A DNA stretch of 64,000 nucleotides from Clostridia bacterium (GCA_017531385.1 JAFXLD010000039.1:23611-87610); one strand, 5' to 3'. Positions 36,527-44,278 are shown, numbered from the stretch's first letter. The notes: a model not told the origin generated them from the sequence alone. A program made the numbers and translations.

Positions 36527-37336
36527 ATGGCTTCAAGAGAAGAATTTTTAACCAATAAAATATTCATGAATGCCGTATTGCCGCTTTTAAAGGTCATCGT
36601 AGCAGACACACCGTCTCTTGCAAAAAAATTCAAAGCAGTTCACTGTGTTTATCAGGTGAGTGCTCTTGATCCTGATGCCCCCGGCGGAAAATATGCCACT
36701 CATTTCCAGGTAAACTGCGATGAGTGGGTAATACATACAGAAAAAATTGAACCCAAGCCCATGGTTGAGCTTGAGTTTCAGAGTGTTGAAGCAATGAATG
36801 CTTTCTTCAAAGGCAAGATGGGTCCCTCCACACTGCCCAAGATGAAGGGGGTTCTCAAGCACACCGGTGCATTTGTTGCATTCCTTATGGCACTTCTTAA
36901 AATGTCATCACTGCTTTCAGCAAAAGAACCTCCCAAGGCAGAAGAGGACAAAAGACTTATGGTTAAGTGCTACTTCTACCTTCTTTCAAGCGGTATCAGC
37001 CAGCTTAACAAGAACGGTCACGAAGAAATTCACGACTGGGCAAAGAAGAGCCCCGACCGTGTTTATGCATGGGCAGTTAATGACGAACCCACTGTTTCGG
37101 CTTACATCCGTGTAAAAGCAGGTAAGACAAGAGCAGGCAGAGGCACTTACAAGAGAGCTCTTCCCTTCTTCACAATGAGATTTGACAATCTTGACAGCGC
37201 TCTGGGCATTCTTATGCAGACAGCAGACATGCTCGAGTCCACAAGAACAGGTAAGCTCATTATGGACGGTGCTCCCGAATTCGGCGCACAGATAGGCGAC
37301 TTCATGATGCAGGTCGGTGCAATGGCACAAGGCTAA
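36527..37336 (+). CDS. SCP2-like protein B of the five-gene operon
   Basis: A 269-residue protein closing the operon, with AAAGGAGG upstream. It shares the layout of the first gene: a beta-rich first module (ATHFQVNCDEWVIHTEKIEP, then FFKGKMGPSTLPKMKGVLK), a hydrophobic linker helix (FVAFLMALLKMSSLL), and a second module ending in a Met/Ile-rich helix (LGILMQTADML). 'FKGKMGPSTLPKMKG' corresponds in position to 'IDGTVTPIPSKGFQH' of protein A. SCP2-type ligand binding is inferred, and the ligand is unknown. No membrane anchor or signal peptide. The stop is followed by a strong terminator. Confidence 0.62.
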   Translation: MASREEFLTNKIFMNAVLPLLKVIVADTPSLAKKFKAVHCVYQVSALDPDAPGGKYATHFQVNCDEWVIHTEKIEPKPMVELEFQSVEAMNAFFKGKMGPSTLPKMKGVLKHTGAFVAFLMALLKMSSLLSAKEPPKAEEDKRLMVKCYFYLLSSGISQLNKNGHEEIHDWAKKSPDRVYAWAVNDEPTVSAYIRVKAGKTRAGRGTYKRALPFFTMRFDNLDSALGILMQTADMLESTRTGKLIMDGAPEFGAQIGDFMMQVGAMAQG

Positions 37337-37355
37337 ATGCTGAAATACAACAACA

Positions 37356-37387
37356 AGCCGTAGCGAAAGCTGCGGCTTTTCTTTTTT
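37356..37387 (+). terminator. Terminator of the SCP2-transketolase operon
   Basis: AGCCGTAGC / GCTGCGGCT stem (one G-U) with GAAA loop and T-rich tail, 19 bases after the last stop. Confidence 0.85.
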
Positions 37388-37392
37388 CAGAT

Positions 37393-37627
37393 AAACAATA
37401 ATTTGTCGGGCTATGTCCGACAATAGTTAGGAATGAGGAGTGAGAAGTGAGGAGTTTATGAAGGGGCTTTGCCCCTTACCCCATTATAATGCAGTTTTTT
37501 CGCAAATGGCGGTATATCGCAAAAATTTCTTTTTCACTAATAGAGCGATAGCGGAACAAGTGCGTAGCACTTCCGACACTCCTAACTCCTAACTTCTAAC
37601 TCCTAACTCTCAGATAAATTATTGTTT
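37393..37627. repeat. Modular MITE-like repeat, copy R1
   Basis: Bounded by 12-bp inverted ends AAACAATAATTT (37393-37404) and AAATTATTGTTT (37616-37627). Inside: hairpin TTGTCGG...CCGACAA, then an AGGAGTGAGAAGTGAGGAGT-type tract, hairpin GGGGCTTTGCCCC followed by ACCCCATTATAAT, the hairpin AAGTGCGTAGCACTT plus CCGA, and on the right the inverted CCTAACTCCTAACTTC tract. No reading frame. It fills the 37.34-37.7 kb gap together with the operon terminator and the BlaI operators. Confidence 0.75.
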
Positions 37628-37632
37628 TCCTC

Positions 37633-37690
37633 TTGACAAAATGGTCTATTAGTGATAGACTAAAGATGCAAGGTTTATTCGCGATAGACC
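37633..37690 (+). promoter_or_regulatory. BlaI-type promoter with two operators
   Basis: TTGACA (37633-37638), 17 bases, TAGACT (37656-37661). Operator 1 is GTCTAT-N5-ATAGAC (37644-37660), between and overlapping the -35/-10 region. Operator 2 is GGTTTAT-N5-ATAGACC (37672-37690), with one imperfect pair. Centres are 29 bases apart, about three helical turns. Autoregulation by the following blaI is inferred. Confidence 0.75.
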
Positions 37691-37712
37691 AACAACAGAA
37701 GGAGGTTTATAT

Positions 37713-38075
37713 ATGGATAATTACAAATTAGGCTTTGTTGAACAGAAATTTGCCGAGCTTATATGGAAAAATGAGCCGATAAGTTCGGGAGAGCTCGTGA
37801 AACTGTGTCTTAAAGAGCTTGAATGGAAAAAATCAACCACATACACCGTTCTGAAAAAACTCTGTGAAAAAGGGATTTTTCAAAATGAAAACGGAACAGT
37901 TACTTCTCTTATTTCAAAGGATGATTTTTTCGCACTTCAGAGCAAAAATTTTGTTGACGAAACATTTGAAGGTTCACTTCCCGCATTTATAGCAGCCTTC
38001 ACAAAGAAACAGACACTTACGGAAAAGGAACTTGCCGAAATACGGGCAATGATAGACTCATACAAGGAGGGTTAA
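37713..38075 (+). CDS. blaI: BlaI/MecI-family repressor
   Basis: Penicillinase-repressor-type winged-helix protein of 120 residues. It has the typical N-terminal AELIWKNEPISSGELVKLCLKELEWKKSTTYTVLKKLCEKG, visible as ELIWKNEPISSGEL and KSTTYTVLKKLCEKG. The C-terminal helix provides dimerisation and the presumed cleavage region. It has an AGAAGGAGG site and is coupled to the M56 receptor gene 2 bases downstream. It probably binds the two palindromes upstream. Despite the name, no beta-lactamase gene is present, so the pair senses another signal or controls distant targets. Confidence 0.92.
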   Translation: MDNYKLGFVEQKFAELIWKNEPISSGELVKLCLKELEWKKSTTYTVLKKLCEKGIFQNENGTVTSLISKDDFFALQSKNFVDETFEGSLPAFIAAFTKKQTLTEKELAEIRAMIDSYKEG

Positions 38076-38077
38076 AA

Positions 38078-40150
38078 ATGGATGCTGTAATTATTAAACT
38101 CCTTAACATGAGCATTACTGCGGTGTGGTTGATTCTTGCCGTGATTATACTTCGTGCAGTTTTGAAAAAAGCGCCGAAATACATAAATCTGATTTTGTGG
38201 GCTTTGGTCGGATTTCGTCTTATCTGCCCCTTTAACTTCGAGAGTATGCTCAGCCTTATTCCCTCAGCAGAAACAATACCTAGCAATATTCAGGTTGTAT
38301 CTTCACCTGCAATTGACACGGGTATCAATGCTGTAAATCAGATTGTGAATCCTGTTATTTCAGATTTTGCAGAAAAGCCGTACACAATCGGCTACAGCCC
38401 CGTTGATATGGTGCTGAAAATATCATTTGCCGTCTGGCTTTTCGGCATCGGTGTAATGATTATTTATTCGGTAATAAGCTATTTAAAACTTCACAGAACA
38501 GTCCGAGCATCAATACGCTATAACGATAATATTCATCTTTGCGATAATATAAAATCTCCCTTTATTCTCGGCATTGCGAGACCTCGGATTTATCTGCCGT
38601 CTGACATAACTGCAAATCAGATTAATCCCGTTATCGCTCATGAAAAAGCACATATCAGACGGCTTGACCATATTCTGAAACCTTTAGGATTTACCGTTCT
38701 GAGTATTCATTGGTTCAATCCCCTTGTGTGGGTTGCTTACAGTCTTTTTTGCCGTGACATTGAATATGCCTGCGATGAAAAAGTTATAAAAGAAATGGAA
38801 TCCGAAGAGAAAAAAACATATTCCGAAGCACTTTTATCCTTGAGTGTTACAAAAAGAAGTATTGCCGCCTGCCCTCTTGCATTCGGTGAAACAGGAGTAA
38901 AAAGCAGAATAAAATCAGTTCTCAGCTACAAAAAACCTGCTCTGTGGATAATTATTGTTTCGGTGGTGGCACTTGTTGCAGTTGTAATCGGCTTTATGAC
39001 AACCCCGGCAAATGAATCAATAGACGGATATCACTATATTGATAAGTATTATTATGACGAGGTTATCGGCGAAGAGCGAGCAAACACTGAAATGCGTGAC
39101 ATCCGTTACAGACTCGGAACCGATATGATAATTACAAGATTTGACGGTGACGGTGCAGGTAATGCAACAACGCTCGGAACACTTGTAAAAGGAAACGCAA
39201 ATGACCATGAGATAGACCTGATTCTGGCTACACTTCCCTCGGCTTATTCCAAGAATAAAATAAAGGATGTTTACGGTGCCAATTTCTATCTGTCAGACAA
39301 ATATGTATTCATCATGTTCAGAAACGGTGACTTCATTGGTGCATATCTGCCCACGGACAGCAACGGAAATTATTATGTAATGAACTCTTTCAGGCTGAAA
39401 AGAGAGCCTGACATCACAATTGAGACTGTGAGTGAATTCAGTGATATGTACATTCCCGGCACCACAACAAACAAAGATGTTTCAATCGGAATTATCGAAA
39501 TGGAGCTGAAATCTTCACCTTATGTTGTGACAAAGGTTACAAACAACACAGGAAAAACGATTGTATACGGCACACCATATAGTGTTTTCCGCCATGAAAA
39601 CGGAAAAAAAATCTATGACTTTGAATTCAGATTATGGACAACACCACTTTTCATGTCAAATGAAAAAACTATCACACGAAAACTCAGCCTTGAAGGTTTT
39701 GATATTTCCAAATCGGGAAAATATTCCGTTGAATTCAATTTCGGTGTTGGTGAAGATGCAGATGCGGATGAATTTACCGCTGTGGTTGAATTCTATATTG
39801 AAGAGAGCGTAACAGGATTCGATGTTCCCACATCAGATCCGTCAGTACAGCCCGAAACACCGACAGCAAGTGGTGAATATACAACAACAGTAGCACCGGG
39901 CGAAAATCCGTTCTTCAATGCAACAGTTCTTGAAGTGAATGAAAGAAATATTCTCGTTGAGCCTCTTGAGGGTGAAGATGAGCGTCGGTCTGCAAGTCAG
40001 ATTTATGTCAGCACTGATGTAATATCAACCATACCTGTGCCCGAGCTGAAAAAGGGTGATGAAGTGAGAATTGTTTACAACGGTGAGATTCAGGAAACAT
40101 ATCCGGCGCAGATTTCCAAAGTCTTTGCAATATATTCTTTAGATGAATAA
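38078..40150 (+). CDS. BlaR1-type M56 membrane metalloprotease receptor with non-PBP sensor
   Basis: A 690-residue sensor paired with BlaI. Several transmembrane helices occupy the first ~130 residues. The cytoplasmic M56 peptidase has HEKAH at 188-192 and a later DIEYACDEKVI, and another membrane helix lies at about 290-310. The remaining ~380 extracytoplasmic residues lack SxxK/KTG penicillin-binding motifs. Instead there is a beta-rich segment with VTKVTNNTGKTIVYGTPYS (Ig/Big_14-like, as in the 24957 protein), a Thr/Pro linker, and a C-terminal module (FFNATVLEVNERNILVEPL) resembling DUF3221/OB-like domains. The signal sensed is therefore unlikely to be a beta-lactam by the classical mechanism. 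Confidence 0.85.
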   Translation: MDAVIIKLLNMSITAVWLILAVIILRAVLKKAPKYINLILWALVGFRLICPFNFESMLSLIPSAETIPSNIQVVSSPAIDTGINAVNQIVNPVISDFAEKPYTIGYSPVDMVLKISFAVWLFGIGVMIIYSVISYLKLHRTVRASIRYNDNIHLCDNIKSPFILGIARPRIYLPSDITANQINPVIAHEKAHIRRLDHILKPLGFTVLSIHWFNPLVWVAYSLFCRDIEYACDEKVIKEMESEEKKTYSEALLSLSVTKRSIAACPLAFGETGVKSRIKSVLSYKKPALWIIIVSVVALVAVVIGFMTTPANESIDGYHYIDKYYYDEVIGEERANTEMRDIRYRLGTDMIITRFDGDGAGNATTLGTLVKGNANDHEIDLILATLPSAYSKNKIKDVYGANFYLSDKYVFIMFRNGDFIGAYLPTDSNGNYYVMNSFRLKREPDITIETVSEFSDMYIPGTTTNKDVSIGIIEMELKSSPYVVTKVTNNTGKTIVYGTPYSVFRHENGKKIYDFEFRLWTTPLFMSNEKTITRKLSLEGFDISKSGKYSVEFNFGVGEDADADEFTAVVEFYIEESVTGFDVPTSDPSVQPETPTASGEYTTTVAPGENPFFNATVLEVNERNILVEPLEGEDERRSASQIYVSTDVISTIPVPELKKGDEVRIVYNGEIQETYPAQISKVFAIYSLDE

Positions 40151-40157
40151 CAAACAA

Positions 40158-40191
40158 AGCCGTAGCTTTTTTGCTACGGCTTGAATTTTTT
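40158..40191 (+). terminator. Terminator after the M56 receptor gene
   Basis: AGCCGTAGC / GCTACGGCT perfect 9-bp stem with a T6 loop, then GAATTTTTT. Confidence 0.88.
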
Positions 40192-40193
40192 GT

Positions 40194-40385
40194 AAACAAT
40201 AATTTATCGGGATAAACCCGATAAAAATTCGCAATTCGTAATTCGTAATTCGCAATTGTGGAAAGGGCTTCGCCCTTTGACCCATTTGTATAATTCAAGC
40301 CCGTAGGGCTTCCGATAATTGCGAATTGAGCATTGAGAATTGAGAATTTAAACAATAATTTAGCTCCGCTAAATTTTTGTTTATA
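40194..40385. repeat. Modular MITE-like repeat, copy R2
   Basis: Begins AAACAATAATTT (40194-40205) with hairpin TTATCGGG...CCCGATAA, and carries a second AAACAATAATTT at 40350-40361. Same core hairpins as R1 (AGGGCTTCGCCCT + ACCCATTTGTATAAT; AAGCCCGTAGGGCTT + CCGA), but the end tracts are of the AATTCGCAATTCGTAATT / GAATTGAGCATTGAG type. The stop codon of the downstream minus-strand gene lies inside its right end. Confidence 0.75.
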
Positions 40386-40866
40386 GATCCATCTGCATTT
40401 TGGAGAATTTCTGTCCCCAGGCATTTGCCCAGCTTTCGCAATAAACTTTATAGTATGAAATATTATGCTTTTTTCTGTAGCCTGCAAAGACATTGCACCA
40501 GACAGCAGAAGGAATTGCGATAACGACATAATAAAGAGGTCCTAAAAGCAGACACTGCCATGTGTGTCCGTACTCATGGATTCGAGTGTTGTATGTCCAT
40601 TTTTTACTGCTGTGCTGGTCTTTCATAAAAATGAAAAGACCCAGTGACAATCCACCCTGATTCCATGGAAGATAGACAATATATGAATATCCGAATCTCT
40701 GCCAACGGCGTTTCTTAATTTTTGTACAGATAAGGAAAATGATTCCACCAACCAGGTTTACGGGAAGTCCCCATGTCCACTGAACAAGATAAAACAGGAA
40801 ATCAAGAAACGAATTTTTTGCATTTTTTTCTCTTTTATCAGGTGCTTTTTTTGTTATATCAATCAT
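40381..40866 (-). CDS. Membrane protein with HExxH motif, function unknown
   Basis: A 161-residue protein with hydrophobic segments near residues 22-47 and 104-122 and a short amphipathic stretch between them. It contains HEYGH at 97-101 inside TRIHEYGHTWQ, a zinc-metallopeptidase-like motif just before a membrane helix. A C-terminal CESWANAWG could supply a third ligand. I do not recognise the family. It starts inside the stop of the upstream sugar-transporter gene (4-base ATGA overlap), so they are co-translated. The C-terminus and stop lie in repeat R2, hinting that the repeat inserted at or after the gene end. Confidence 0.7.
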   Translation of the reverse strand: MIDITKKAPDKREKNAKNSFLDFLFYLVQWTWGLPVNLVGGIIFLICTKIKKRRWQRFGYSYIVYLPWNQGGLSLGLFIFMKDQHSSKKWTYNTRIHEYGHTWQCLLLGPLYYVVIAIPSAVWCNVFAGYRKKHNISYYKVYCESWANAWGQKFSKMQMDL

Positions 40867-42512
40867 TTGTGTGCACTCTCCTTTTCTTTCTTTTTCTCAA
40901 GAAGAATCAGATACTGTCCCTCTTCATTCTGCTCAAGATAATATTCTTCTCGGTCAGCTACACCCTGACCGAGCCAAGTGTTTTCAAATTTCTGTCCCGA
41001 AATCAGCTCACAGCGTTCTTTCTGTTCCTGTGTAAGTGTCACACTTCCGTATTTATGCTTTGTTGCAATGGCTGCGCGAATCATAGTATGATCATCTTTA
41101 GTCATACGGAAATTTTTAAGAAGTATAAGGGCTACAAAAGCTGCAACAATCGGAATAACAGCAACACAGATACGAACGCCCATTACAGCACTGTCTGACT
41201 GTGCAAAGAGAGCACCTGTTGCTTTTTCATAATTTGAAACTGTATCACCTGTTACAAGTCCGAAGCCTTGCAGAGTAAAACCTACAAGTGCCGCCATAAC
41301 ACCGCTGATGCTTTTCTTGATAAGTGTTGAGAAAGTTGCAATAACACCCTCTCTTCTTCTGCCTGTGATAAGCTCATCAACGTCTGTAAGGTCGGGGAAA
41401 ATATTTGTTGAAACAAACCCAAGACCCGACATACCGAAGGGATAAAGAATCATACTCAGCATCATAAGTGCTGTCCAGAAAAATGATCCGCCTGACTGCA
41501 TTATAAGTCCGATTGCAAGACCTGCAACCATCAGAGGTGTTACGATGTTACCGCATTTTTTCTTGCCGTGTTTCATTGTGAGTGCATAGTTCAGAGGAAA
41601 TGCTCCTGCTTCCGCAACACCAGCAACTGCATTGAAAAGTGCATATTTGCTGTACTGATTTGCAAGATACTTTATGTAGTAAACCTTGGAGTTTGCATAG
41701 AAACCTGTTGAAAACTGATATGCAAGGCTCATAAAGAAATACTGTCTGAAAGATTTATTCTTAAAAACAAGGATATATTCTCTGATTATGTATTTAACAT
41801 CAAGTTTTTCATTTTTATTGCCTAATGAGCTTGGCTCTCTTGTCTTTGCATAAGTGAGAAAAACTGCAACAGCAAAGAAAACAGAAAGAACTATACCGAT
41901 AACAAGAAACGGCATTTTTGATTCTGATGTGATATTATCACCGGAGCCGAAAATTCCGAGAATAACCACAACAATACCGAATGCCGGCACCATACCTGCA
42001 GAATTGAAAAGATAACCGACTGAATTATACTGTGTACGGAGATTGTATTCGGGTGCAAGCTCGGGAAGCATTGCGGTATGAGGCACACATATCATCGTAT
42101 ATGCAGTTTTATAAAGCATATAAACAAGTACGAAATAAACCATTGCTTTTGTGGGATTCTGAGAACCATTGAGCCCGAATGAGTTCCACAAAAGAGTGTA
42201 GGATATTGCCATAACAGGCAATCCCCAAAGAAGATAACGTCTGTGCTTACCTGTTTTTGAACGTGTTCGGTCTGTTATGATTCCCATAACAGGGTCTGTC
42301 ACGGCATCCCAGACAGTTGCAAGCATAACAACAATACCTGCCTGATTGAGCGAAATATTTACAACGTCAGTCAGGAATACAGTGAAGTACATACCGATAA
42401 TGTATCCCGCACCGCCCATATACATATTTGCATAGCTGTAATTAATCATAGGCAGAATGGTGGTTTTGAAATCACCTTGAACGCCTATGGCTTTTTTTAT
42501 TTTTTCACCCAT
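40863..42512 (-). CDS. GPH-family sugar:cation symporter (MFS)
   Basis: Glycoside-pentoside-hexuronide transporter of 549 residues with about 12 membrane helices. The family features are the N-terminal SYANMYMGGAGYIIGMY segment, DPVMGIITDRTRSKTGKHRRYLLWG (seen as DPVMGIITDRTRS and GKHRRYLLWG), and ADLTDVDELITGRRREG in the centre. The start is set at the ATG at 42510-42512 with AAGGAAGTG upstream. It probably imports a glycoside or its aglycone-sugar in symport with Na+ or H+. It is divergent from a TIM-barrel sugar isomerase. Confidence 0.9.
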   Translation of the reverse strand: MGEKIKKAIGVQGDFKTTILPMINYSYANMYMGGAGYIIGMYFTVFLTDVVNISLNQAGIVVMLATVWDAVTDPVMGIITDRTRSKTGKHRRYLLWGLPVMAISYTLLWNSFGLNGSQNPTKAMVYFVLVYMLYKTAYTMICVPHTAMLPELAPEYNLRTQYNSVGYLFNSAGMVPAFGIVVVILGIFGSGDNITSESKMPFLVIGIVLSVFFAVAVFLTYAKTREPSSLGNKNEKLDVKYIIREYILVFKNKSFRQYFFMSLAYQFSTGFYANSKVYYIKYLANQYSKYALFNAVAGVAEAGAFPLNYALTMKHGKKKCGNIVTPLMVAGLAIGLIMQSGGSFFWTALMMLSMILYPFGMSGLGFVSTNIFPDLTDVDELITGRRREGVIATFSTLIKKSISGVMAALVGFTLQGFGLVTGDTVSNYEKATGALFAQSDSAVMGVRICVAVIPIVAAFVALILLKNFRMTKDDHTMIRAAIATKHKYGSVTLTQEQKERCELISGQKFENTWLGQGVADREEYYLEQNEEGQYLILLEKKKEKESAHK

Positions 42513-42595
42513 GCTATCACTTCCTTTACTCATAGTTTATTATATCCTGATATTTTTTTCAAGTTTTTATTGAAGATTAGAAAAATAAATATTAT

Positions 42596-42732
42596 AATAA
42601 ACAAGAAAACGGCTTTCGCCGTATCGCGGCGACCGTTTTCGATTCGTCCATCTCCGAGCACGCATAGCGGGCGTTCGGAGGGACATACAATCTTTTTTTT
42701 GCTTTATGGAAACGAAGTTTCCTATAAAGTAA
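42596..42732. promoter_or_regulatory. Structured GC-rich leader/element upstream of the sugar isomerase
   Basis: Three consecutive hairpins in otherwise AT-rich DNA: H1 GAAAACGG (42605-42612) / CCGTTTTC (42633-42640) with a GC-rich loop; H2 GTCC..TCCGA (42646-42657) / TCGGA.GGAC (42675-42684), followed by T8; H3 CTTTAT-GGAAAC-GAA-GTTTCC-TATAAAG (42702-42729) just before the ribosome binding site of 42756. It could be an attenuator or leader RNA of the isomerase gene, or a MITE fragment. No known riboswitch core was recognised. Confidence 0.45.
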
Positions 42733-42755
42733 AAAATGCACATGGAGTGAAAGAA

Positions 42756-43592
42756 ATGGATTGCAATTCGGTTTGTACGGGAATTGATAAAGCTTTCGGT
42801 CTGACATACGAAGAACAGATTGATATAATTAAAAATGCAGGCTTTGCGGGTGTCTTTTCTGATTGGATGAAAGATGAGGACATGAACGGCATCATAAGCT
42901 ATGCAAGAAATGCAGGACTCGAATACATATATCTTCATGCACCGTTTTACGGAGTGGACGATTTATGGCACGATGAAGAAGGCAAGCTTGCAGAAAAGAT
43001 GCTGAAAGACCTTTACGGCTGTGCAGACTGCTGTGCGGAAAATAACGTTGAAATAATGGTCTGTCATGCAATTATCGGAATGGATAATCATTCACCAAAC
43101 GAATTGGGACTTGAAAGAATAGCAAAAATAGTTGAATATGCAAAAGAAAAAGGTGTAAAAATCGCATTTGAAAACACCGAGGGACCGGAATATCTTCAGA
43201 TGATTTTTGACCGATTCGGACATTATGACCACATCGGCTTCTGCTTCGATTCAGGTCATGAAATGTGCTATAATGCAGGTATTGATATGCTTGCAAGACA
43301 CGGCGAAAAACTGATTGTAACGCATCTTAATGACAATATGGGACAGACCGAGGAAGAAATAACATTCCATGACGATAATCACATGCTGCCCTTTGACGGC
43401 ATCGGAGATTGGAATGATATTGCCGCAAGAATGCACAAATGCGGCTTCACAGGTCCCCTTTCATTTGAATTGGTAAAAGGTAACCGCCCCAACAGAAACA
43501 CCAATGACCGCTATATCAAAATGACATTTGAAGAATACATAGCAGAAGCCTACGACAGAGCCGATAGGTTCAGAAAAATTTATAATACATAA
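42756..43592 (+). CDS. TIM-barrel sugar phosphate isomerase/epimerase family protein
   Basis: A 278-residue xylose-isomerase-like (AP endonuclease 2 superfamily) barrel. Conserved metal-site features: YLHAPF, a Glu in VKIAFENTEGPEY, the FCFDSGHEMCY metal motif, THLNDNMG with HDDNHMLPFDGIGDW, and the final GPLSFELVKG. The ATG at 42756 with TGGAG upstream is chosen; the open frame extends back to 42477 through the structured leader but without a plausible start. The substrate is unknown. Its divergent transporter neighbour suggests a role in catabolism of an imported sugar. Confidence 0.85.
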   Translation: MDCNSVCTGIDKAFGLTYEEQIDIIKNAGFAGVFSDWMKDEDMNGIISYARNAGLEYIYLHAPFYGVDDLWHDEEGKLAEKMLKDLYGCADCCAENNVEIMVCHAIIGMDNHSPNELGLERIAKIVEYAKEKGVKIAFENTEGPEYLQMIFDRFGHYDHIGFCFDSGHEMCYNAGIDMLARHGEKLIVTHLNDNMGQTEEEITFHDDNHMLPFDGIGDWNDIAARMHKCGFTGPLSFELVKGNRPNRNTNDRYIKMTFEEYIAEAYDRADRFRKIYNT

Positions 43593-43600
43593 CAAACAAC

Positions 43601-43630
43601 CGCACCGAACATCGGTGCGATTACTTTTTA
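43601..43630 (+). terminator. Terminator after the isomerase gene
   Basis: CGCACCGA / TCGGTGCG 8-bp stem with ACA loop, followed by ATTACTTTTTA. Confidence 0.8.
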
Positions 43631-43654
43631 TAAGAAGCTGATTATCGGATTCTT

Positions 43655-44095
43655 TTACATTCTCCCAATTCCTGTAACAACAGAACCATCAACAAGACCT
43701 TTAGTTGTTACATACACCTTAACTTCAAATGCATAATATCCAAGATATCGACGTGTATTAAAATCTTTTGCAAGACATTGTCCCAAAAGCTCTACTTTCC
43801 ATTGTTGATTAGCTTCATCATACGTTGCAGATGAGAATGAAAATTTGTATTCTGATGTATCAGCTATTAGATCATACTCATCCCATAGTTCATCTTCTAT
43901 AATAGACCACACTTCATCTTTTGCAATCTCAATTGCTTTTTCTTTAGATATGCCGGCTTTTGTCGTTGTTTCTATAACTGTTGTACTTACTTGTGTGGTT
44001 GTTGTCGCATTCTGTGTCTTATCTTCTGTTCCACAACCTGCAAAAGAAAATAATAACACAACAAATAAAATAATCGAAATAGTATTTTTCATCAT
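43655..44095 (-). CDS. Putative lipoprotein, PepSY-like
   Basis: A 146-residue exported protein. The signal sequence ISIILFVVLLFSF ends in the lipobox FAGC, so Cys21 is probably lipidated. A Thr-rich linker (TTTTQVSTTVIETTTK) follows, then a domain starting ISKEKAIEIAKDEVW, reminiscent of PepSY-type inhibitor modules. Function unknown. It follows the RHH-like gene by 9 bases and is probably co-transcribed with it. Ribosome binding site AGAGGTG. Confidence 0.75.
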   Translation of the reverse strand: MMKNTISIILFVVLLFSFAGCGTEDKTQNATTTTQVSTTVIETTTKAGISKEKAIEIAKDEVWSIIEDELWDEYDLIADTSEYKFSFSSATYDEANQQWKVELLGQCLAKDFNTRRYLGYYAFEVKVYVTTKGLVDGSVVTGIGRM

Positions 44096-44104
44096 TTTTC
44101 ACCT

Positions 44105-44254
44105 CTATTTAATAATACGCTTAAAATCCAATGCATCTGAACATAATTTTCTTATGGCTGCAACAAATGATAAGTTATTTTCTTTTCTGTACTTATCAAT
44201 TTTTTCAATCAATTCCTTATCACTTTCTACAAAACCAATTGTTTTATAAGCCAT
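44105..44254 (-). CDS. Small ribbon-helix-helix-like protein (49 aa)
   Basis: A 49-residue protein beginning AYKTIGFVESDKELIEKI and continuing KYRKENNLSFVAAIRKLCSDAL. One predicted beta strand followed by two helices is the pattern of Arc/CopG-type DNA-binding proteins. It has a strong GGAGGTGG site. It is divergent from an XRE regulator gene, with two palindromic operators between them, and precedes the lipoprotein gene. Its small size makes family assignment tentative. Confidence 0.65.
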   Translation of the reverse strand: MAYKTIGFVESDKELIEKIDKYRKENNLSFVAAIRKLCSDALDFKRIIK

Positions 44255-44278
44255 TTTGACCACCTCCAATCAACATTA

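Noticed and set aside
36986-37423. 145-codon minus-strand frame over SCP2-like B
   Set aside because: Antisense shadow running into the terminator; no ribosome binding site.
37560-37610. CRISPR-like direct repeats (CCTAACT...)
   Set aside because: Short degenerate tandem words at the end of a MITE-like element; no constant repeat/unique spacer structure and no cas genes.
42477-42755. Upstream extension of the sugar isomerase reading frame
   Set aside because: The added residues come from the structured leader and do not resemble the family N-terminus; the ATG at 42756 has a proper ribosome binding site.
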